DNA of 64,000 bases from NCBI RefSeq assembly GCF_019703515.2, contig NC_059347.1, positions 25,622,501 to 25,686,500 of the forward strand, in the 5' to 3' direction. The notes below the pieces were generated by a model. It searched no databases. It was not told the origin of the DNA and saw only the letters and a list, made by a program, of their open reading frames with translations. Positions 24,535-37,210 of this stretch are shown piece after piece (position 1 is the stretch's first letter; every line of letters begins with the position of its first letter). Both the position numbers and the translations under genes were made by a program. The DNA is from Myxocyprinus asiaticus. Taxonomy: Eukaryota > Chordata > Actinopteri > Cypriniformes > Catostomidae.

Positions 24535-25113
24535 TATTACCACCCAGTCCCTGCTGGTTTCTACCCAAGTGTGGTTTTGGGACACGTTATCACATTTACT
24601 GTTTAAGAAAGTCTAGATATCCTTTATTAACATGTTTGTGCTTGTATGTATTTTGTATAGTGCATCTTTGAACTACAATGTAGACTTAGAATTCTTTATT
24701 TAACATTATTTACTGTATTATATTTTCTGCTTTGTACAGGGTATTCTATCCGTAACGGTGTAACTATTTTATCCTAGCTCACAGACAGGACTGTGTTTGA
24801 CAGGGGACCCATGTTCAGAGTGAGAAAAAAATTTGTTCTGGTTGGTTAAGCCATGGGCCCTTAAGCTCTAGAAGTTCAGGTCTTTATCCCGTACACATGA
24901 ACTGTGCTGTCAGCATCAGCTGGCCACTTCATCAGAAAAGGTTCCCTGCATAAGGCCTGCATGGTTTATGTATTGTGTGACATTTGCGATTAAATTGTGG
25001 AAATTTGCGGCAAAATAATTCAAAGCAAGCACCACACGCCCTTAGAGAAAAAATAAGCTTTGGGGTCTCTCTGAAGAGAGGACCATCACCTGTGTGAAAA
25101 TAAATAATGAATA

Positions 25114-25115
<2 letters not shown>
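24535..25115. other. Non-coding DNA
   Basis: No gene or bounded element recognised. Confidence 0.4.
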
Positions 25116-25177
<62 letters not shown>

Positions 25178-25196
25178 AATCTGAAGTATGCAATGA

Positions 25197-25262
<66 letters not shown>

Positions 25263-25288
25263 CCACATTGCATACTTCAGATTACTTT
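25116..25288. repeat. Two TA microsatellites with a 23-bp perfect inverted repeat
   Basis: Two TA tracts (25116-25172 and 25198-25260) flank a short spacer. The spacer segment 25173-25195 (starting AAAGTAATCTG) has an exact inverted copy at 25266-25288 (ending CAGATTACTTT). The second TA tract forms the loop. The whole can fold as a long hairpin with a self-complementary loop. Confidence 0.9.
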
Positions 25289-28200
25289 TTTTTTTTTTAA
25301 ATTAAGTATGACCACAGATTTTTCACAAAGTCAACATCTAGGTGTTGTGAGTTTAGTATTGACTTTTTTCCTTTCTTTTTTTAGAATGCTAGTTAAATTG
25401 CTTTCTTAGTTAAGCAAATGACTTTTTCCCATTTGAGAAAAAACATGCAGCTTTATTACACAATTTTACCATCTGAAAGTCTCACAAGGCTCATTCTGTT
25501 GGTCACTAAAAGAGGTGGATGGTTTTTCATTCTTCTTCAGCCTTCACTTTTACTCTTAATAGTTCCTTCCTTAATGAGTGGACAGAGGCCATTCCTTGCC
25601 AGATCACTGGCTCTAGGATTACGGACCACAATTAATCATTGATGGAGCCCTCATTGAATACAAAGTGCAACATGGCTGCTCTGGAGAAACAGAACTTAAT
25701 CTTCCCATAATGACCTTCCCTTCTGATGTGGTGTCATTGAACTTTAGTCATTGTCCTTCTTTTCCATACACCGGGGTGTAATTGTGGTTATCACTGTCTG
25801 GACTGTGCCCATTTAATCCTAATAATAATAAAAGATGGATTCATTATTCACTTGTTTTGACAGACTAATGGCACCAGTGACATTTGAAGATGAGCTAGAC
25901 TCGACCTGTGTTGTGTTATGTTGCAGCACCCTGGTCTCTGGAAACAGATCATGCTAGACTGTGTGGAGAATACAAGAGGACTTTGTTGTTTCTGGTGGGG
26001 TGCAGCTGCCTTGGTATGAAGGATACGCTTTTAGGGCTAGCATCAAATGTCACAGAGAGATTTTAATTTTTCTCAATAATGGTGACTCTACAAGATGCCA
26101 AGACCTCTGGATCACTCTTCCTCTGAGGCATTCTGGGCTTGGCAGTGAGCGGAGGTCCACCGAAAGTAGATATTGCAGTAGAGTACTGTATATCTTTGTG
26201 TCTTGTCTTGATCTCTGAGAAAATACATAAACAGCAAGATTGATTCTACAGATAATCTATTTTTCTCACACAATGATTGTGTTCAAAGCCGTGGAGAAGG
26301 TATAATAAAAGAGATCTGTGCTTTTTTGTGCATGATATTAAAGAAATGGTGGCATGGTATAGGATGACTAATGACATTTTGTCTGATTTAGATGGTGCCA
26401 CATAGCTCGACTCTTGGTATAATGCTTGTAAAAGTACCATTATAAAATGGATAGGTCTGACTCTAAATTCTGATTGGATGATTTGAAGCCAGTGTAAAAT
26501 GACTTTCTTTGTTGCATGGCAAGTGCAAACAGCCCGCAGTTAGGATAATGATGAACTATATTACTGTATTAAGTGGAGAAATTGTTTATTTGGATTATTG
26601 TTAATAATTATTTTTGGTGTCTTTTATCATATTCTCCTTCATGCTGTTGCTAAGAACATCCCTCTCTTGTGGTACAATCACTGTGATGCATGGCCTTTCT
26701 TGTGTCTTATTGCTTTATTTTAAAAGAATGTCACACAAAAATGAAAGTTATGTCATTATTTTCTCACCCTAATGTCGCTCCAAACCAAATTGCTTTCTTT
26801 CTTGCGTGAAACATAAAATGTAGATTTTTTTTCACAGGAGTTATTCTTCATAATGTACAGTAAGTGAGTAGTGACTCTGATCTGTCAAGCTAAAACAATA
26901 AAATAAAAAAATACACAAAAGAACATCATAAACCACAGTAAAAATAATCAATGCGATTTGTGCACTATATTCTACATTTTCTGAGGCAATATGATACATT
27001 TTTTTTAGGTTATATCAAATAAAATTATATTAATTAAAGGTGCAGTCAGTAAGTTTTTGCTATTTAAAAAAAGTTTAACACAAAGACATGAATAGCATTT
27101 TTTTAGAAATACTGTATGTTAAAAATGATGTACACTCATATGAGATGAAGACTCCAGTCATATCAGTTACCTGAAAAAAGCTGATTAATTTTCAGGGATG
27201 CAAACTCATGAGGGGTGAACAATTTGAGAGAACCACTGATCCACGAACATGTTTTCCAGGGATAAATATATATACTACAGTTTGTGAACTGCCGAGCATG
27301 ACTCTTCATCCAAAAAGAAAACTATAATAGTCTAATAATAATGAGTTTTAATAAAGTCCATACCCTCTCCTTTATCAAAATTTTGCATGTTTACAAATCT
27401 ACTGACTTCAGTAGAATGTTTTAGCATTATAAGAACAAAGCAGATCTACTGTATCATTTTCCTACAGTATTTAAACTGCTGAGCTAGATTTTTATCAAAA
27501 AAGACAACTATAGTAGCCTAATAATAATAATTTTTATTTTCAATAATGTCCTTTCTTCATTGTAAATGAAGCGTTGCAGAAAGCATCATGGAGGGGTGAT
27601 TTTATGAGCTAACCACGCAAGAAAGCAGGAGGTGTGGACAATAAACATTGAAAACATGTATTTGAAGAGAAAAAATATGGTAATTGCTTTGATTTCAGAA
27701 AGTAAAAAGAGGACTGGTTTATGTTAAGGTCTTAGCATTTTCTTGGAGAATGTAATTACTGTAGTTCAATAACTGGGGTCTTTGGATACTTGGAAATGAT
27801 AAAATAATATTTAATTAAATAAATAAAAAAATAAAAACATCTACATCGCTTCATGAATTTGGACAGTTTTAAAATATTTCTTGTTACTTTGTACTCTCAA
27901 AGACATAATTTGTGAGGCAAAAACATGTGTGAAAAACACTTTGGTGTGAAGTCACTTCATAGACTTCAATGTATTCGGTGGCACTGACGCAAGTCATGTG
28001 AGAGCCCCTCAACGTGTATAAACATCAGTCACTTTTACACATTAATGGACCTTTTCACACTTTCGGGTTTTGGAACACGGAAGTAAACGTTTTCAGGGTA
28101 AACCTCAACAGCGGTGAATGCTGGTGTATGTAATGTTTGCTATGCATTTGCTCCAACATCAAAAGAAAAGCACCACTATTACATTTCCACAACTTAAAAA

Positions 28201-28318
28201 AAATAGAGAGCAGTGAATTACGAGAAGATTTCAATTTTTTCTGTCACTCAATGTAGCTGTGGTAAATTGTTTTTAAAAACTAATTCCAGGTTAATATAAT
28301 ACAAAGTACAATGTTATA

Positions 28319-28320
<2 letters not shown>
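25289..28320. other. Non-coding DNA with old repeats
   Basis: No gene recognised. A decayed TTAA-miniature-like start lies near 26727-26830 (cacacaaaaatgaaag, then ctcaccctaatgtcgc). A segment beginning ttaaaggtgcagtcagtaag at 27036 looks like the start of a fish miniature element without a recognisable right end. An imperfect direct duplication lies at about 27275-27360 and 27464-27555. Confidence 0.45.

Positions 28321-28322
<2 letters not shown>

Positions 28323-28372
<50 letters not shown>
28323..28372. repeat. CA microsatellite
   Basis: About 25 uninterrupted CA units, followed by an A-rich tract. Confidence 0.95.
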
Positions 28373-28376
<4 letters not shown>

Positions 28377-28405
28377 ACAAAAAAACAATAACAAATTTGC
28401 AAATA

Positions 28406-28766
28406 CAGCCAGGTCTCTTAAACAACCAAACTGGCCTGGTTGCTAGGGAGGGTAGAGTAACATGGGGTAACCTCCTCGTGGTCGCTATAATGTGGTTCTC
28501 GCTCTCAGTGGGGTGCTTGGTGAGTTGTGCGTGGATGCCACGGAGAATAGCGTGAAGCCTCCACATGCGCTAGGTCTCTGCGGTAATGTTCTCAACAAGC
28601 CACATGATAAGGGTGGATTGACTGTCTCAGACGCAGAGCAAACTGAGATTCGTCCTCCGTCACCTAGATTGAGGCAAGTCACTACGCCACCACGAGGACC
28701 TAGAGTGCATTGGGAATTGGGTATGCCAAATTGGGGACAAAAGGGGAGAAAATCCCCCCCAAATAA
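28406..28766 (+). mobile_element. 5'-truncated copy of the tRNA-derived SINE
   Basis: It matches the body and 3' end of the SINE at 5711-6145 but lacks the tRNA head. It starts at cagccaggtctc and is flanked by an exact 9-bp duplication, TTGCAAATA, at 28397-28405 and 28767-28775. Truncation with a target duplication indicates incomplete reverse transcription during insertion rather than later deletion. Without the polymerase III promoter it cannot be a source copy. The open frames on both strands here are SINE sequence. Confidence 0.85.
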
Positions 28767-28984
28767 TTGCAAATATAAAAAAGTTTGCTAGATTTACGCC
28801 TTTTAATTAGGTGGAAATGAGTCATCACAGGTCTGTGAAAAGAGTCCATAGCTCTTCCTTCCTTTTCTCTCCTTGATGAACAATGTAGAATCACATGCCG
28901 AGAACATACCCCTCTTATTCAGTTGGTCTGTACATGTACCAGGTCATTCAGTTTGTTTATGAATGAAAAGTGTCATGGGTGCCG

Positions 28985-29165
28985 CTTCTTCAGAGCCCTT
29001 CAGGCTCATGTCAGATTAGTTTGCATGTGCTGCTGTAGCCAAGCACACGATTGGCCATAGCTGTAACCAATCAAGCGATCTTCTTCGGTAGGGCCATGAT
29101 TGCAAAACACATGATTGATTGATAATCAAACACGAGGGAGTCCGACTCCACACAAAAACAATTAC
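28985..29165 (+). repeat. LTR-like fragment shared with 11395-11515
   Basis: The block 29035-29080 (gtagccaagcacacgattgg...) is an inverted match to 11464-11509, and similarity continues for some tens of bases on either side. It is probably a second, partial copy of the same Gypsy-family LTR. Boundaries are approximate. Confidence 0.6.
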
Positions 29166-29859
29166 TGATTATTGATTACATGCTTGATCAAACCTTTCCT
29201 GTAACCTGAGGATGCTAGAAAGCTGTCTATATGATTTGTCTGTTTGATTTAGCTATACCATAAACAAAAGCCACTTGTAGTGATAGAAAGAAAACCTCTC
29301 TGTTTGGGTTATATTTTTTAACACCCTACACTATAACTAAACTAACAAAAGACATACATTAATTTGCAGTCCAACTTACCAGCACAAACATTAGTAATTT
29401 ATTTAACATCAGGTCAAGTTATTTTCTGTTACTTTTGTCATATTTTAAGGCTTAATGACCTACAGTGGGTGTACAGTGGAATCACCACCTTTGAATGAAG
29501 GGCATTCATAATGAGTGATGAATTAGAAGTACAGATGGAGTTGATGTCACTCCCAAGCAAAATAAACCTCTTCTTCTCTGTGGGGAACAAATCATCCTTT
29601 CTCAGAACATGTCTACCCAGGGGCAGATCTAGAAATGTTTTATGGGGTGGCAAAGAGGTGGCATGCAAACTAAGAAGGGTGGCAATACCAAAGAAAGCAC
29701 CCATGTGTAGTTCTTATGGATTAAGGTACCAAGCTTCATTGCAACAAGTAGTAGTTCATTAATTGGAGTCACTATCAGATTACAAATGTCCATTAATTTT
29801 CAATACAACTGCATTTCCACAGTAATCACATAGTAACCATTTTGCTACTGATTTGCCAA

Positions 29860-29860
<1 letters not shown>

Positions 29861-29905
<45 letters not shown>
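29861..29905. repeat. ATT microsatellite
   Basis: About 15 uninterrupted ATT units. Confidence 0.95.
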
Positions 29906-30610
29906 TTTGCATAATAAAACATAAGTAACAAAATGAATATCTCAAGAGCACCAAGATATTGTCTGTTAAACACATCAACAAATTCTTAATGTTCCTAAGC
30001 TTCACTTATTGAACCAGCAATCTGGACTTAACGTCACCACCTTATGCAGGCCAAATTTTTTTATTTTGCTAAGTGTACCCATGGATGGAAAATGCATGCA
30101 TATTCCATGTTATTCTGCTAATAAGGTCCTGTAGGCCTATCACCTTTGTTACAGCTGGAATAAGCCATTTGAAAGCGAAGATTAACACAAAGTTAGGTTT
30201 AAATAAAAATAAACTGCACAGAAAATTGTACTGCGGGGGCAGTGCTGCAAAACTCATGAATATTTACTATGCTACGCACAGTATAAAAGTTTTTTTTTTT
30301 TTTTAATTACCTGTTTCAATCAACAGTCATTCTTAATGACTGATTTAAGCACCCAAATATTTCACATAATATGGTTATTTCATCTCTACATCTGCCACTA
30401 TCAGTCTTTGGATTTTGTTCTGTAGATGAACACATAGATCAGCACTTTGATTAAGAACATGACTGATTGATCTAGTGGTAACTTTTTGCCTTTAGTTTTC
30501 AGAGGTTTTGGATTCTAATTTGCCCAAATATAACTTTTTATTTTAATGTAATAAGATTGCATCTCTACGTCAGTGGATTGGTGTTACACTTTAAAAATTA
30601 AATAACAGAT

Positions 30611-31025
30611 GTGGGGAGACGAAAGTAGCAGAAACACAGACACATTTATTGACAGTTCTGTATATGAAAAACAGCGAACTCTGAAATTCAGACAGAGACA
30701 ACCACAAACTCTCCGCTCCAGCAGCAGGAACCTGGAAAAATGTCAATATGCACCTGAGCACCCGTGAACGAGATGACACAGCTCACAAACGCCCATCTCC
30801 CATTACACAACCCAGCCATGAAACACAAATTTTATATAGGGAGGAAACACTGCACGCCATCAACAATCAGCTCACCTGGTTACCGCACACCTGAGAGCGA
30901 TTAAGAGAGAGGGCTCTTTAAAAGACACTGGTTTTAAGACTAAAGTTGATTAAAGTTGGATATAGGCACTGCAAAGAGATTACTACTCTCAAAGCTGACA
31001 TCAGTGAACAGTATTAGGTTGTGAC
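30611..31025 (-). mobile_element. Probable solo LTR (minus strand)
   Basis: Read on the minus strand it begins TGTCACAACC near 31025 and ends CTCCCCACA near 30611. It has a TATA-like ctatataaaat at about 30830-30842 and an AATAAA near 30645, in the right order for an LTR promoter and polyadenylation signal. The target duplication is uncertain; a CAGAT pair would need the ends shifted by two bases. No coding part is present. Confidence 0.5.
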
Positions 31026-31029
31026 AGTC

Positions 31030-32505
31030 AGATTTGATTTATTCTGTTATCTAAAATAGGCATAGATTATGAATTTGCACTTCACAAAGTTTCAGAGACC
31101 ACTTGGGCACTGTAGCTTCTGATATATACGCTTAGATAAATCTGTAAAATAGTTCTCTTTCTGGATTATATTTTTTCTTTCAAGATTGTGTCCCATTCAA
31201 ATGAAGTTTACACTACCACTACTTATGGAATTTTAAAGAGATGATTCACGTGTGTGGATCACAGTGATGCTATACAGTCCCGGCAGAGTATGCCGGATCG
31301 TGGTGGTCTGCTGCATCCTCTGCTATATAGCACACAAAACCGAACCTTATGTTCAGAAATGTGCACTCAAATCATGTTCAGCAGTTTAAATACACTTATT
31401 ATCTTACACTACACTCCACTCAATACTGAAAAGTATAAATAAATAACAGTTAATATGCAAAACCGTTTATTTTACCCACTATGCGTATTTATGCTAATTA
31501 GAGTATCTCCCTCTTGCGTCACCTGTATTGAAATCAGTTGCGAGTTGAGTCTTTTGTGCTGCTTGTGAAGAGTGCTATTTGAATGATGAGTGGAGTTGCC
31601 ACCTATGTTGAGCATTCCAAATGGCTCTCTTATGAGGCATCATTTCAGGTAGGATTCTGCCATAAGACAGCTGCCCATGTAGGCAGGAGACAGCGAGGCA
31701 CCTCACTAAGTTTTTGAACAGACCTTTTATGTCTTGTAGTGTGCATTTGGCTTTAGGTACATACTTGATAACTAGACAAAGATGTCTCCTAAAACTTGGT
31801 TGCATCTTTGACATATCCTAAACATCAGAGAAGTTTCAGACACTTTGTTTATGTCTAGCGAAGTGCCTCATTAGCAATCTAATTTGGAAGCAAACTCAGA
31901 CACTTGGCTAGTCTTGGTGCAATACTGGGAGTGGGCAGATTGTTTAGGAATTATTGGCTGAACCCCTGATGCTGTTGTCTTTGATTCTTTCATATTTTTC
32001 TAATTAGATTAGATTCATCAATCAAACCCTTCATAAAAAAAGTGGTTAGTCTAGACAGGCTATAAGATCTAAGTTCTGATGTGTTCTGCGCTGCCTGCAT
32101 TTATAAGCTCTTCTAGACAGATACGCTGTGCCTTGCAGTACTGATCTCTGGTACAATGTATTTCACAAGTCCTTTTGGGTATCACAATCTCGATCACCTC
32201 TCTGGAGCCATGAATTGCATTATTCAGATCCTTGGCTGATTTAATAAGATTCAGATGCATAGGTGTCAGTGCCATTTATCAGAATCTGAGTGAATTCCAT
32301 TGAATGAAGACACCCCAATTACTCTCAGGGCAAAGTTGTTTCTGTGGCTTGTTTATTGATTAAACGTGGAAGGTTTAATTTATATACTCAGATGCAAAGC
32401 TTCAGCCAATTCTATTCCTCATCCACGACTGTTTCATTTTAACACCATCAACTGTAGACTCTGCCTGTCTTTCTCAACCCAGGGCCAGGGCTAATATCTC
32501 CAGTC
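31030..32505. other. Non-coding DNA
   Basis: I recognise no gene or bounded element. Open frames of 60-80 codons are scattered on both strands without motifs. Confidence 0.45.
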
Positions 32506-32513
32506 ATTGTCAC

Positions 32514-33699
32514 TAGTGCCTGATATATCGATCAGCTGATATTAGCCTTTCACCAATATATCGGTATCGGCGTATATGTTTACCGATATGCGCAGATATG
32601 AAAACTTTTTTCAGAACATATAATGCAGAAAACAATGCTTTAGAATTGGTGTCATAACGTAGTTTGTCCAGCAGAGCGCACTCCGACTTCATTGTTTACA
32701 GAGCTGACTCTGAACTGACAGTGGTCCTGCAGACAGGGCGGAGTTAAACGGTGCAGAGTTAGGTTGTCAGTGCAGTCAGTAATGTAGCAGATTGAAAGGT
32801 AAGCAGAGCATCTTTTTGCAGCTCAGCAGACCATGGTGTGGTGGTGGATTGTGTCTGTTGAGTGTTGATTTCACGCTACATTGTTACCTAGTTGGTGAGA
32901 TGCAATGCTGGAAAGTAAATAAACAATATCCGTCTTTTACTCTCCGTGACAACGAGCTTATATTGCTAACTAGCTAACCACGTACTTTCATTGCTTGTCA
33001 GCTGAGTGGAAGCTAATGAGTAAACATGTATTCACCAAACTGTTTTGTTCAGGATTCACAGTTTGGCACCCCCTTCAACCAAACAATTCCAGTCATTGCA
33101 TTTATTAAATGTAATATTTAAAAGTCTGGTTTTCCACCATTGAAAGTTTCCCCTGAACTTGTATAGCAGAATACGGTGGAACACCGCTGCCACTGTTTTT
33201 CTCTTGTCTCGGCAGGTGTAAAATACTTTTTGTTTTACAACCTGCCTCTAATGACTGGCGATATTAAAATAGTCAGCATTTGACTGATACTAAACAGTAT
33301 TGATGTTTATTTAGCTATTTATTGTATTTTTATTTATTCTTTATTTTAATGGTAAGCATTTGTCTGATATTAAACAGTACTGATGTTTATTAAGCTATTT
33401 ATTTTATTTTTTATTTATTCTTTATTTTCTCAGTGTTCATTTCTAGAATTTGTTGACAATGTATAATAATATTGTCAAATATTCTTTGATAAAAATATTT
33501 GTTTAAGAAAGCAGCCTTCTGAGTACCTTTGCATAGTCATATCAGTGCAAAATCGGTGAACAATCCACATAGAAAAGGTCTCTTTTCATTCCGGCTCAAA
33601 AATTAACTATATGGGCCACCATATCGGTAATCGGTGAATTTTCCCCCTCTAAAATCGGTATCGTATCGGTTTTAAAAATCCCATATCGGTTGGGCTCTA
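32514..33699. mobile_element. Non-autonomous hAT element, 1186 bp
   Basis: The ends are TAGTGCCTGATATATCG and its imperfect inverse CATATCGGTTGGGCTCTA. They are flanked by an exact 8-bp duplication, ATTGTCAC, at 32506-32513 and 33700-33707. Subterminal sequence is rich in 'atcggt' motifs at both ends, possibly transposase-binding sites. The interior has no transposase. It holds an imperfect tandem duplication of about 80 bp at 33272-33430. A decayed end of a similar family (ending gtatcggtacatcacta) lies at about 45565-45590. Confidence 0.85.
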
Positions 33700-33707
33700 A
33701 TTGTCAC

Positions 33708-34380
33708 TTTTGCTAGCTGTATTTTCTGTTCCCGGGCAACCTGGAGCTCACAGCAGGGCATTGATGGGCACATTAAGTACATTAACTACATATCTCAAGA
33801 TTTCTCGTGCTCTACTTTGTTGGATGACTTTTGAGTCATCATCTCATGCCCTGTCCAAGGCAATTGCTTTCACCTGGCTGGTTCTGATTTAATTTGATGT
33901 GTGAATAGCTTCAAATGAATGTGTCTGTGTAGGTTGAGAGGAGATTCATGTGTCAGGCAAAGTACGTGAATGCATGTGTATAATGTGTCTGTATTTTTAG
34001 TTTGCCAGGTTGAGTGTGTGTGTGTTGTTCATTAGTGTGTGAGTGCAAGTGGATGTGTTTTCTCATAATGAGGTGCTATGTGTGCCATGCTCAAAAAGCT
34101 TTGAAAGCTAACCCAGAAATGTCATCACATTAATAAGTAGTTCTTCACAAGCCACAGAAGCTTTTTCAGAAACTTCTGTGCCCTTTTGTGCGACACCATG
34201 GCTCTCTACACACCTTCTCCTGTCAAATTTATATGCTCACACTGCTCAGATGGAGGTGCACTTCAGGTGGCAATGTGTTCTGAAAATTTCACTTTAAGCA
34301 ATTTGGGAAGCAGCCTCACAGTGGTGAAAATTATCCACAATTATTCCTTGCAAACATAGATTTTGTTCAGAAGCACAATT
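33708..34380. other. Non-coding DNA
   Basis: No feature recognised; TG-rich sequence at 33930-34070. Confidence 0.4.
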
Positions 34381-35250
34381 TTAAAGGAATAGTTCACCCA
34401 ACAAGAAAAATTCTGTCATAATGTACTCAATTTACAATTTACTCACCCTCATGTTGTTCCAAACCTGATTGTCTATCTTCTGTGGAACACATAAAGATAC
34501 ATTTTGGAGAATAAATGCTCTTTTCTATGAATGGGGACTGGAGCTTTCAAGTTTCAAAAATGACACAGAAGCACCATAAAATTATCATAAAAGTGGTCCA
34601 TACTAATGCTCTATATTCCAAGTCTTCTGATGTCATACGATAGCTTTGTGTGAAAACAGACCCAAATTTAAGTCATTATTCACTGATAATCTTTCCTTCC
34701 ATTTAGCTGTTAACTTGAGAATCACTATGGCTGGATCTTTGACTCAATGGCTGCATCCAAAAGCTGAAAAATGCTGCCTTCGGAGGCTGTATACACTGGT
34801 AGGATGAAAATAAGGTACCTTTCAAACTGTTCTGGGAGCAGTTTCCTTTAGAGGTCAATTTTTACAAAAAATTAGAAAGGAAAGCCATAAACTGATTAGG
34901 CAGCAAGGCAGCAAATCAGCTGTTTATGCTTTCAGATGCACAAGTTCAACTTGAGAAATAAATAATTGGCCTGAATTGTGAATGAAGCATCTGTGACCAG
35001 GATGAACCAATTCAGTAATTGGATCAGACTTATAAGAATCATTTATTCATGAATCGGACATCGCTACTTTTTTCATAAACACACAAAGGAGAACTAGGGC
35101 AGATGTTATGATTTTCAGGGAATAATTACTTAAAGTTGATCCTGTTCCTTACACAAGGTGATTGGTGATGGGAGCTGGTTTGGAATTTAGTGGAGGAAGT
35201 AAATAATGACAGGGAGTTTCATTTTGGGGTGAACTACTACTTGAAGTTAA
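34381..35250. mobile_element. TTAA-flanked miniature element, 870 bp
   Basis: It begins TTAAAGGAATAGTTCACCC and ends ttttggggtgaactactac...ttaa, inverted ends flanked by TTAA. Other copies or parts are at 19055, 21297, 36751, 48173 and 48838. TTAA duplication is typical of the piggyBac superfamily, but this family is assigned only by its ends. There is no transposase. Confidence 0.65.
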
Positions 35251-36750
35251 TAAATTCAATTTTAATTTCACAAATACTTTATGTTTACAATAAGTTTACA
35301 TTCCAATGGTTTGCCCATATGGACAATCAATCATGTTGTCACTTATAATGTACTGTAATGCTTTTAATCTTATGACATCAAACAAAATTTGGGAAATTCA
35401 AAAAGGTCAATAAGGGTAACCGATGAGACTGGTCCAATAACAACCTCCGGACACCAAACCTGAGTTTGTGAGAAGTTGTCCTGCTGATAGACATTACAGC
35501 TGAGCCATTGACATGAGGTGAAACTGTTACACTTTAAGAAACCACATGCACTCTTGAAAGCTGAATCAAGGAGAGGGTGGAGTGGGATAGTTTGGAGTAT
35601 TTTGTCTTTCTTGTTGTCCAGATGGCTCTGACATAGTGTGTAATTGGATGAAAGGTTACAGCTACTTGCACCAGCTCATAATTAGGGAAATGCTTAAAAT
35701 TCAAACAGGCTGCAAGGGCTGGTTGTTGTAGGTAGCAATTCCTTTTGAAGTTGTAACAGGTTTTTAGAAAACACTTGTTTCCATCTGAAGGTTGAAGGTT
35801 GGCTTTAAAATTCTTTTTATCTGCTTTTAGGCTCATCTACATTTTCACACTTTTTCAGCATCACCAAAAAGGATTGCACAAATAATCACTGGTTTCAAAC
35901 AGATTCCATAAAACTCCCCGTCTTCCATTTGGTTGTTCAAAAAGAAAGTCCCACCCCAAAATCACATTGGTAGAGCTAATGTTACTGCGTCAGGCTGGAC
36001 GGGCCGTTCAAACAAACAGATACATTTCCACAGAGCCACGATGCTACACATTTAGTTGGAATCAACCTACAAATGGCTTACTTATAGTTGCCTCCATATT
36101 AAGCTGGAATACAAGAAATAATTTGAACATAATAAAAAAAATAAAAATAAAAATAAAATACACACATCAGTTGTAACCTCAAAAACAATATCCTGGGAGC
36201 AATATTATATTAATCTTTGTGTAAGAGTAAACTAATGGTTTCCATGCATCTTTGCAATCTAAATCTGACATAATGTAGCTCACTCAGAGTAATATTTCTT
36301 AGGCCATTATCCAGTCGATTACACACCATTACTCAAAGTAATACTATCATAGTATTACCAAAAGCTTATAGAAACTATAGAGTGCTTATATAATAATACT
36401 GAGAGAAATTTATACCTGATGTGACAGAGAGATGCTTCTGGTGCCTTTCTTGGAATGCTTTATTTGAAGTGCTTTAAAACAGTTGCATTTATTGCAGTGC
36501 ATTCCAGAGTTCATCTGTACCCACTTTCTTCTGGGGTTTTGCTTGTGCATGGCTTGGGCTGGAATATTTTGGCCGATTGCACCTCTACCTCATTTCCATA
36601 TCCTCCCTCTTTCATTTGCCTAATTAAATGAATAAATATGCATTCAGCTATCCAACTGATTTCCAGAGTTGTTTTCATTTTTACTCAATAGGCTACTGCA
36701 TAAATAAAGAAGAGTATTATTTACTTATATTGTTAATCAGATCTTAAGTC
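35251..36750. other. Non-coding DNA
   Basis: I recognise no gene or element. The 100-codon minus frame 35534-35836 has no known motif. Confidence 0.45.
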
Positions 36751-37180
36751 TTAAAGGGATAGTTCACCCAAAAAATGAAAATGCTCTCATCATTTACTCA
36801 CCGTCATGCCATCCCAGAAGTGTATGACTTTCTTTCTTCTGCAGACCACACATTAAGATTTTAGAAGAATATCTCAGCTCTGTAGGTCCTTACAATGGTC
36901 TGTTCTTACCCAACACTGACTAGATTTCTTCAGAAAACATGGATTAAACCACTGGATTGTTATTGATTATTTTATGCTGCTTTTGTGTGCTTTTTGAAGC
37001 TTCACAGTTTTGGTCACCATTCACTAGCATTGTATGGACCTAAAATAAAAATAGATATTCTTATAAAAATATTTGTTTGTGTTCTTCAGAAAAAAAAAAA
37101 AAAAAAAAAAACATCATACAAATCTGGTATGAGTAAATAATAATAGACTTTTTTTTTTTTTTTGTGAACTTTTCCTTTAA
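36751..37180. mobile_element. TTAA-flanked miniature element, 430 bp
   Basis: It begins TTAAAGGGATAGTTCACCC and ends gtgaacttttcctttaa, with TTAA at both borders. An A run (37090-37112) and a T run (37149-37163) lie inside. Same family as 34381-35250. Confidence 0.75.
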
Positions 37181-37210
37181 ATTAAGATCTGACTAGTCAA
37201 ATAGAACATA

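Larger units (their letters stand above)
28776..30605. other. Non-coding DNA with repeat fragments
   Basis: Contains the LTR-like fragment at 28985-29165 (listed separately), the left end of a probable hAT miniature near 29620 (caggggcagatctag, without a recognisable right end) and an ATT microsatellite at 29861-29905. No gene recognised. Confidence 0.45.

Noticed and set aside
28323..28372. CRISPR-like array
   Set aside because: No direct repeats with unique spacers exist anywhere in the window; the periodic tracts are microsatellites in a vertebrate genome.
29620..29720. Complete hAT miniature beginning caggggcagatctag
   Set aside because: Only the left end is recognisable; no inverse end or 8-bp duplication was found nearby, so it is noted only as a fragment.
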